Source of the DNA: Atriophallophorus winterbourni
Taxonomy: Eukaryota; Platyhelminthes; Trematoda; Plagiorchiida; Microphallidae
Length of the DNA stretch: 64,000 bases
Direction of reading: 5' to 3'
Assembly (NCBI GenBank): GCA_013407085.1
Contig: JACCGJ010002821.1
Coordinates: 1-64,000, forward strand
This document shows positions 57,525-64,000 of this stretch, piece after piece; position 1 is the first letter of the stretch; every line of letters starts with the position of its first letter. Below the pieces are notes generated by a model. It searched no databases. It was not told where the DNA came from and saw nothing but the letters and a program-made list of their open reading frames with translations. A program made the position numbers and the translations under genes.

Positions 57525-59119
57525 TAATTCAATTCGATTCAATGGTCTAAACAGCACATAATTTTACAAAAACCACAGAACAATATGGGAATTACGAATA
57601 ACATATGTAGTAAAAGCGGGATTTGTTTGATTACTGAGCAGTTCAGGAATCAGGTAAAAATCCATAGGCATAAATTGTTTTCAACCGGTTGGATGGGGTA
57701 AAGATGTATAGTTTACTTCGTTGCACGGCTTCAAATCTTTTATGGTGCAGAATATATCGGTTCAATGTTTGGATTGGTCGACATGAAGTTGTCCAAGTTC
57801 AATTTGAATATATCCAATTTGGGTGAATGTGCAACGTTACGGGGTATGGAGTTCCAGGTAAAACATACACGTACAGAATAAAAATACCTTCGACAGTTCA
57901 GTCTCGAGTCGGGAATAAGTACTGTATGGTAATGACTCCGGCTGGTTCGGGGTGGTAGTCGTGTGAATAATTTATTCAGGTGATGGTTGGGGGTATGCAG
58001 TATATTGAACATAAGAATCAAGACGGCGGTAGTGAGAGTCGAAAAGATTGAGGCTTGTAATCCGATCTTCGTATTGTTTGTGCTTTAAACCACGTACGAG
58101 CTTGGTGGTCCGGTGATATATTCTCTGCAAGAGGCTGATATCCTTCTGTAGCCAGGGTGACCAAGTCTGAACCGCATACTCCATGGTTGGACTCAAGTAC
58201 GTATTAATTTTTCGATGAACAGTTTGCTTTGTGAAACTCCGGAACACTCGTTTTAGCAGAAGCAGTACTCGTTACGTCTTTTCATAGACAGCTGTGGCGT
58301 TGTGACGGTTTCAACGTGCTGCTCACCCACACACCCAAATCCTTTTCCTTGTCAGTGCTTTCAAGAATATGGGAACCAAGGGTGTAAGAGAACTCGAAAT
58401 GTCTTCCAACAGTCAATACCTTGCATTTTCTGAAATTGAAAGGTAGTTCATTTCTAACTGACCAGTCCTGTAAGGCATCGAGATCCAGCTGAAGCTGTTT
58501 GCAATCTTCAGTTGTGCGTACTTGTGTCCACAGCTTGATGTCATCCGCAAATAATGAGATTTTGCTGCGAACAAGTTTAGGTAAGTCATTTACATAGATC
58601 AGGAAAAGAATTGGTCCAAGCACTGATCCCTGCGGCACTCCACTCGGTACTGCAATGGATCGTGACAAAGCACCATCAACCCTTAGTCGAATGACACGGT
58701 CGCGGAGATAATCCTCAAACCAGGCTAGTAATGAACCCTTGATGTCACATTGCTCCATTTTTTGTAATAGCAGACTGTGGTTTGCACGATCGAATGCTTT
58801 TGACATATCAAGATAACACGCGTGTATGATGAGACCTTTGTCTACAGCTTGTGTCCAGCATCGAGGGAGAGTAGAAGGTTTGAAAGGCAAGAGTGTCTTT
58901 TTCTGAAGCCGTGTTGTTCGACTGCGAGCAAGCAATTGTCTTCCAGATGTTTTGTGACGCTGTTTGCTACGAGGCGCTCCATCACTTTAGAGATCACCGG
59001 TAGTAGTGTAACTGGCGGATAGTTGGATACTTCAGAACGGCTTCCTCCTTTTTAGATTGGGGTAATGATGCCATTCTTCCAATCACAGGGAACGAAACTT
59101 TGGGTTAAAGAGAGGTTAA
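57525..59119 (-). mobile_element. CR1-A copy 2, 5'-truncated
   Basis: Closely similar to 25.0-26.6 kb. It keeps DMSKAFDRANHS, SGVPQGSVLGP, LFADDIKLW, RYFYSVRVCFTWNS and the same TTCAATGGTCTAAA 3' end with ATTCA-type tail. Truncation is at 59119, in the sequence corresponding to about 26593. Small deletions break it: one base near 58858, two near 58301 and about 11 near 58021. It is useful as a control because it retains the base missing from CR1-A near 25571. Confidence 0.9.
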
Positions 59120-59846
59120 ACCTATGAGGCTAGACTTAAGGACCTCGGTTTGTTCTCACTAAAGAGACGGCGGCTGCGAGGTGACCTAATAGAAGCCTTC
59201 AAGATTCTAAAGGGTCTTACGGGTGATAATATTACTGTAATCCTTTAACTTGCCCCTAAAGCAGCTACAAGGGGTAATTCTATGAAACTCCTTAAGAGTA
59301 GGCCCAGGTTGCTGGCACGTGAGCACTTTTTCAGCAACCGTGTGGTCAACTTCTGGAACAAGCTCCCAGATTGTATAGTAAGCCTCCCAAATGTGTTGAG
59401 CTTTAAAAAGGAATTAGACGTTAAATGGTCTATCATATTTCCGCATATTGTCTAATAAAAAACTTTATAAAAAAACAAAAAAAACGTATTTTTACATTTT
59501 TATCATATCTGTCTAGGCCTGGACAACCTGACAGTAAATTAGCCCACATCCAGTCCATGACTGTGTTTCACTTTACCTCAACTAGGCTAGTGATTTCATA
59601 CACCACACATTGTTCACGCATATTATTGCAATGTTTCCTGAATAGCTGACCTCTCACCGTGCTGGTGGAGAGAAACCCTACCTTACTTTCCAGATATTCG
59701 GAAACAAGAACGTGTGAAAAGTACGAACTGTATACTCGATATCGAAGTGCCGGGTGCTCAACCGCATACCGTCGAAGGAAATCAGGGCGCGTGATTGGCT
59801 TTTAGCCACCTTCAGCCCTGTGCAACTTGAACTTGAACTTGAACAA
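59120..59846 (+). mobile_element. LINE-B copy 3: reverse transcriptase C-terminus, 3' UTR and (ACTTGA)n tail
   Basis: Plus strand: [32 protein letters not shown], a stop, then ATRGNSMKLL, REHFFSNRVVNFWNKLPD and SLPNVLSFKKELD, with the final stop near 59453. The 3' UTR is split by an S1 insertion and continues at 59605 to the tail of about three ACTTGA units at 59825-59844. Confidence 0.82.
59507..59604 (-). repeat. S1 interspersed repeat, copy h, inside the LINE-B copy 3 UTR
   Basis: The only S1 copy in minus orientation. It keeps TGAAATCACTAGCCTAGTTGAGG, ACAGTCATGGACTGGATGTGGGCTAA, TTACTGTCAGGTTGTCCAGGCCTAGACAGAT. The LINE-B UTR continues on both sides, so it inserted later. Confidence 0.72.
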
Positions 59847-59859
59847 GTAGGTGAGGGGC

Positions 59860-60300
59860 GTACCATAAGTTCAGTAGCACGTCACTTGTCTTCGTTCACT
59901 GGATTAATTTTTCTAAATCCAATGTAAGCAAATCCCTGCTCTCGGATCCTGTGATCTTACAACTTCCGCAAACAGGAAGCAAGATGAACTCAAAAAGGCT
60001 CCCAAGTCTTTAACAAAAATAAGAAAAAGTAGCGGACCAAGCATGAGTCTTGAGACAGTTCACTAAGTATCGCCGATTCCTCAGAGGTCACCCCTTCAAT
60101 CTTAACACAGTTAAGAGGGTATGGAATCCACGATGTACTTCATATGTGATTCCCTACATCTTTACCTTGTGCAGAAGGTACCTATGGTTCAGTGAGTTGG
60201 TTGGATTTACACCGATGAACACCAGAGGAGAACTTATGCAATGCATGGGCTTTATCTTCCGCAGTCAACGATGTGTCCATCCACCAGCTCTAGTGTACTA
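59860..60300 (-). mobile_element. degenerate LINE reverse transcriptase fragment
   Basis: Minus strand carries VKIEGVTSEESAILSELSQD and LGPLLFLIFVKDLGAF, followed by LFAEV at the position of LFADD. It resembles the central RT of a LINE-B-like element. The catalytic Asp pair is lost and there are several frame changes. Confidence 0.6.
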
Positions 60301-60409
60301 AATTCTTCTCTTAAAGATCGCTTGCATTTTACAATAGATCAATAGTTTATTACGGTATAAAAAGCGGGGAGCTTGTACAAACCGCAGGGTAAATTGTGCA
60401 CCTCTTACA

Positions 60410-60775
60410 AGAGGTGCGGGGCCTTCAAATCGGTCGCGCATAAAAGTAATTTCTACACACGCTTTTTATCTGCCTTTTTCGTTAAATTTTAACGCTATCT
60501 GTTAGCTAAATGCATAATGTTTCATTATTTACTTCCGTCAATTTGGGACGCGCACTTTTGAACAAAGTACGAGATACCGGGAATTGCAGTAAAACTTTTG
60601 TCCCAAAAATTGGTTACGACATTTGTTCTTAAACTGAATCAACCAAGACGGACAAGAAACGGCGTTCATTTGAAATTTTTTTAACTCCGTTTCAGGATAT
60701 GTTCGTCATTATGTGAAATTAATGTAATTGCTGAAAATTCATGCAAACGAATAACGACAATTTCTTCTTCTTTAT
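60410..60775 (+). repeat. family-H interspersed repeat, copy 3
   Basis: Starts GCGGGGCCTTCAAATCGG like the 24.3-kb copy and keeps the KYEIPGIAVKLL peptide and AAGACGGACAAGAAA. It ends with ATTCAT-GCAA-ACGAAT (one A-C mismatch), AATAAC in place of AATAAA and TTTCTTCTTCTTT. Confidence 0.72.
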
Positions 60776-61048
60776 TCTTAACATGGCCATGAAAAACCCT
60801 TCGGAGATACTCTTTGCTTTTTAGCAAGTATGGATACGCCGTTCATTTCAGCTTTCATTTGCAGTGCAACAGTTAAATTTCTGGTCTGTATATACCGCAG
60901 TCTAGATCCGTGAGTTCCAAGCAATTTAAAACCTATCCAATTATTGGGTGATAATTGTACTATGGACAACCAATGACTGTTTAGTCGTGGTAATTTTATA
61001 ATACGCCATTAATTAATTAATTGCACAATATTCAAATATACTTCTTGG

Positions 61049-61356
61049 TCAGTTCAGTTCAGTTGCACAGGACAGTAAGTGGCTAACGAGCCAATTGAGC
61101 GTCCAGAATTTATTTCCACGGAAATCTACAGGGAAGCAATCACCACTGCCAAAAGGTGACTGTTGAGCGATCGGTGTTGAAGGCGAGCAAACGTCGAGTT
61201 CATGCACGTTCAATGTATCATCGGTACTAATGCCATTTTGTAAACGGCATGTATTAGAGGAAGCGAATGGCACGCGAGCTTACTCCGCTGATAGGTGGTG
61301 TCTATCCTCAGCTGAGGTTGAGTCAATGTTTATGTCTCCTCCGTCGAGCACTTTAG
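61049..61356 (-). CDS. candidate 3' end of an unrecognised host gene (two exons)
   Basis: Exon 61356-61284 follows an acceptor TCTACTAAAACAG. A 57-bp intron (GTAAGCTCG...GGCATTAG, with CTCTAAT as a possible branch site) leads to exon 61226-61049, which ends in TGA or TAA at the frame's stop. The joined frame is continuous (phase 2) and removes an in-frame TAA that lies inside the donor. The peptide is acidic and Ser/Thr-rich (LDGGDINIDSTSAEDRHH), then NVHELDVCSPSTPIAQQ and a hydrophobic end (NKFWTLNWLVSHLLS). Intron size fits the short-intron style of the TMEM35-like gene. No family recognised. Confidence 0.4.
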
Positions 61357-63765
61357 CTGTTTTAGTAGATACATTTGGAGACAGTAAGAATTAATTATCA
61401 CAGCTTTTAAACGGTAAAAATTGATATTTACTGTTATACTTCAGAAGCTGATTTCAAATATGTTGTGATATATGCAACACATCAGGGAGCCTAACCAACA
61501 ATGCATGTATCAATTGATTCATTTCTATTAAACTGGGATGGTATTCTGAAAATCTGGTGTTTACCTTGTATGTTTTTTTAAAACACGAAATTCTGATTGC
61601 GAATATATGTATTTTGCGTAAGATCCATTTTTCATTCCTGGAGAAATTTGTTTGAATTGTAGAGAATGATAAGAAAGACAGATTGTGTGAAATGCATTCT
61701 TACTACGAACAGTGATATTCTCATGGGGAAACCAACGGGTTTAAAATGCAGGTAGATGTCATTTTTATTTTGATAGTCTGGTACAACAAGCATGTTTGTA
61801 ACGAAAATAATGTAAACCAATCGCTTCGAAATTGTAATTGTGCAGTAACATACATGACTCGTAATTGGTAATATCTGAGAATAAGGATCTATATTTTTCC
61901 AACTGCAGCATAATTCGATGTGCTGATCTCAACTATTGTGCGTTATGTAAGTCAGAACTGAACAATTATATGCACGCCGTGTTCAGCTACAGATTCTTGA
62001 AAGACACGAGCACTACGAAAAATTATGCTACTATATCAATAATATATTCGACGTTGTCAAATATTCACTCTAATGTATTACGTCTACGGCCTGCTCTAAT
62101 CATTTTTTTATTCAGAATGACCATTTTACTATCAATATTTCCCAGTCATTGTATTCATATCAGAACATCTCCATATTGAAATCAACCGTTTGCAACAAAC
62201 ATAGCCACGCAAAACACCGGGTGCTTTGACCTCACCAGTACTTATACCCTGTATTGTACTTTTATTTCAGGTCATGTCTAAAGTAAACCAACCAGATTTT
62301 TAATTTACATGGGCACGATCAAGATCAATGGTAAATTTGCTTATCACTCTGTGTATTTTCATCAAGTTAACAAGATCATTTACGTTAACATTGTTGCTCA
62401 CAATGGTAAAAGTGCATACATTTGACTTTGAGGTTTCGCAGAAACTTTGAATCTAAATAACTATTTAGTATACGATTAATATTGTCAACTCAAGTTAGCT
62501 GAACAGGTGTTCTGTCTCATGGAGAATAAACCTGTTACTTGTTACGAACTGTAGGCATAATGACAAGTCGTATACGTTCTTCATAAATGCGGCTGTATGG
62601 TTGACGAATTTTTAAAGCAATTAGCTGGATGACTATCTAACCTCCTTGTTCTCAATGTAGACACCACGAGCACAGTAGAATCAGCAAAAAAAGCACTCAA
62701 ATGAGACATGGCCTTGACAGATCGTTCAAACTTTAGTGTACAATTAATCTTAAGCGGGATTGATCACAACAAGCACTTTTAAGCTGCGGATAGAAAAGAA
62801 AGATAAGGGTATAGTGTGATTTATTGAAAGTGATCATGGAAATAATGTTGAGTCAGAGCCTGGTAAAGATCATAAAGAAGTAAGTAGCAACGGTAGAAAC
62901 ACGGCCATCATGAATAACCTCAAGAGAGTGATTTTGAACTGCTTGCGTGTAGTTAAGGAAGAACTTAGCTAATGATTTCGGTTTAAGCTAAACTCGAAAT
63001 CTGCTCAGACAACCAGGATAGCGGTGGTGCTCACCTTTTAGATTAGAAGCATTTCATAGTTAGCTCAACAACGTTTATTTAGAAAATCCGAGTTACAGAG
63101 GGAAATGAGTGAAATGATTTTTTTCTTTCGGTATTACATTGTTGATATTTGTGTTAGTTCTGATATAATGCGGCAAAACCATCACAGGTGGAATGTCAAC
63201 TACTCACCGGGAGCCAACGCAATCACGAATATCCTATGGTATTTAACAGATATGAGCTTTTGATACCATAAATAATTGAAATGTGAATTTCATGATATTG
63301 CTGTAATCTAATGAATGTTAGGATTTTAATTGGTAAAATGGTGGCTTGCACTGGGATGGATGAACAAATCTATGAAGTAAGCGTATATTCTTTTGTTTTA
63401 ATATTGAAGTAGTGTATTTGATCATGGAATGAAAATGAACCTCAGGATTGATAAACGTTCCGCATGCGTGAATGCTTCCTTAAAATCTTTGTGATAAATA
63501 TATTCATATTAGGAAGCATTTTTCTTACGAAACAAAATTTGGTCCACAAATATTTACTGTTGAATACTGTCGTTTTGACGTCAAGTGATAAATGTTCATT
63601 ATAAAACTTAAATAACTTGTCAAATAAAAGCGTTTATGATATTTGTGTGGTTTCTTACCAAATTTCATACTTGGAACCTCTAAATGTGGGAATGACGCTC
63701 TGTCGCAATCTGATTGGATGAAAGTGTGCGTCTTGTAAAAGCTTGTTGGCTACAGGAGACGGATT
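61357..63765. other. unassigned AT-rich stretch
   Basis: May contain upstream exons of the 61-kb candidate. The 104-codon plus frame at 61865-62179 is unrecognised and AT-driven. No repeat identified. Confidence 0.45.
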
Positions 63766-63767
63766 GA

Positions 63768-63968
63768 ACTAAACGCTCTACTGCATTGTGTGAGAATGAG
63801 AGGTCACCGGAAAATATTCAACGTTTCATTCTAGCCTATCTCAGATACGTGCGAGGGTTACCAAACACAAAATATCCAGCAGAAATATTCATCAGTCGTG
63901 GGTTACATATTAGTTCGAAAAGCTCGCTAATACCGCTATCTCTATTAACCTTCGTTAATGAAATGTAT
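63768..63968 (+). mobile_element. Ty3/gypsy-type integrase fragment
   Basis: The frame reads TKRSTALCENE, IQRFILAYLRYVRG, then TKYPAEIFISRGLH. This matches the end of the integrase core of Ty3/gypsy elements (LQRFLLAYR...SPAELFLGR-x-LR). A stop lies just upstream and the frame ends soon after. No LTR is visible inside the window, and the element may continue past its edge. Only this short piece supports the call. Confidence 0.5.
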
Positions 63969-64000
63969 TAGATTATGCACATTTACAAATGACAGCAACA

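Noticed and set aside
1..64000. CRISPR arrays, rRNA genes or bacterial operons
   Set aside because: No array of short repeats with unique spacers, no rRNA blocks and no operon-like gene spacing. The content is eukaryotic.

Overview
The window looks like nuclear DNA of a parasitic flatworm, most likely a trematode. Three things point there. A TMEM35-type gene is split by introns of only 38 and 39 bp. Old CR1-like and RTE-like non-LTR retrotransposons fill the space between genes. A 233-bp tandem repeat carries type I hammerhead ribozymes, as in schistosome satellite/SINE-like repeats. The assignment is inference from content, not from a marker gene.

Host genes are sparse. A complete kindlin (fermitin) gene lies on the minus strand at 9.6-12.1 kb as one 847-codon exon. 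A three-exon TMEM35/NACHO-like membrane protein lies on the minus strand at 52.8-53.3 kb. Weaker host candidates are a two-exon 3' end at 61.05-61.36 kb, a single exon at 49.67-49.91 kb and an open frame with one stop at 33.1-33.5 kb. All are on the minus strand and none is recognised.

The rest is mobile and repeated DNA. From left to right: the hammerhead satellite (1-675, scattered pieces to 8.8 kb, a second cluster at 41.4 kb); CR1 fragments; a degraded CR1 pol copy (13.6-16.4 kb); an RTE copy (19.3-23.5 kb) into which two CR1 pieces have inserted; a nearly intact CR1-like element (25.0 to about 30 kb, minus) with ORF1, ORF2 and a textbook-looking -1 frameshift signal between them; a second RTE-type element (37.3-40.3 kb, plus); and a dense zone at 43.8-60.3 kb where an unclassified ~230-bp repeat (called S1 here), three copies of another CR1/L2-like LINE (LINE-B) and a young CR1-A copy have inserted into and beside each other. 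A Ty3/gypsy integrase fragment starts at the right edge.

The strongest novel leads are the -1 frameshift signal at the ORF1/ORF2 junction of CR1-A, the hammerhead pairs in the 233-bp repeat, and a covarying hairpin that overlaps the AATAAA signal at the end of a third repeat family (called H here). Each LINE family also ends in its own short tandem repeat, which lets the fragments be sorted. Percent identities were not computed and similarity was judged by eye.
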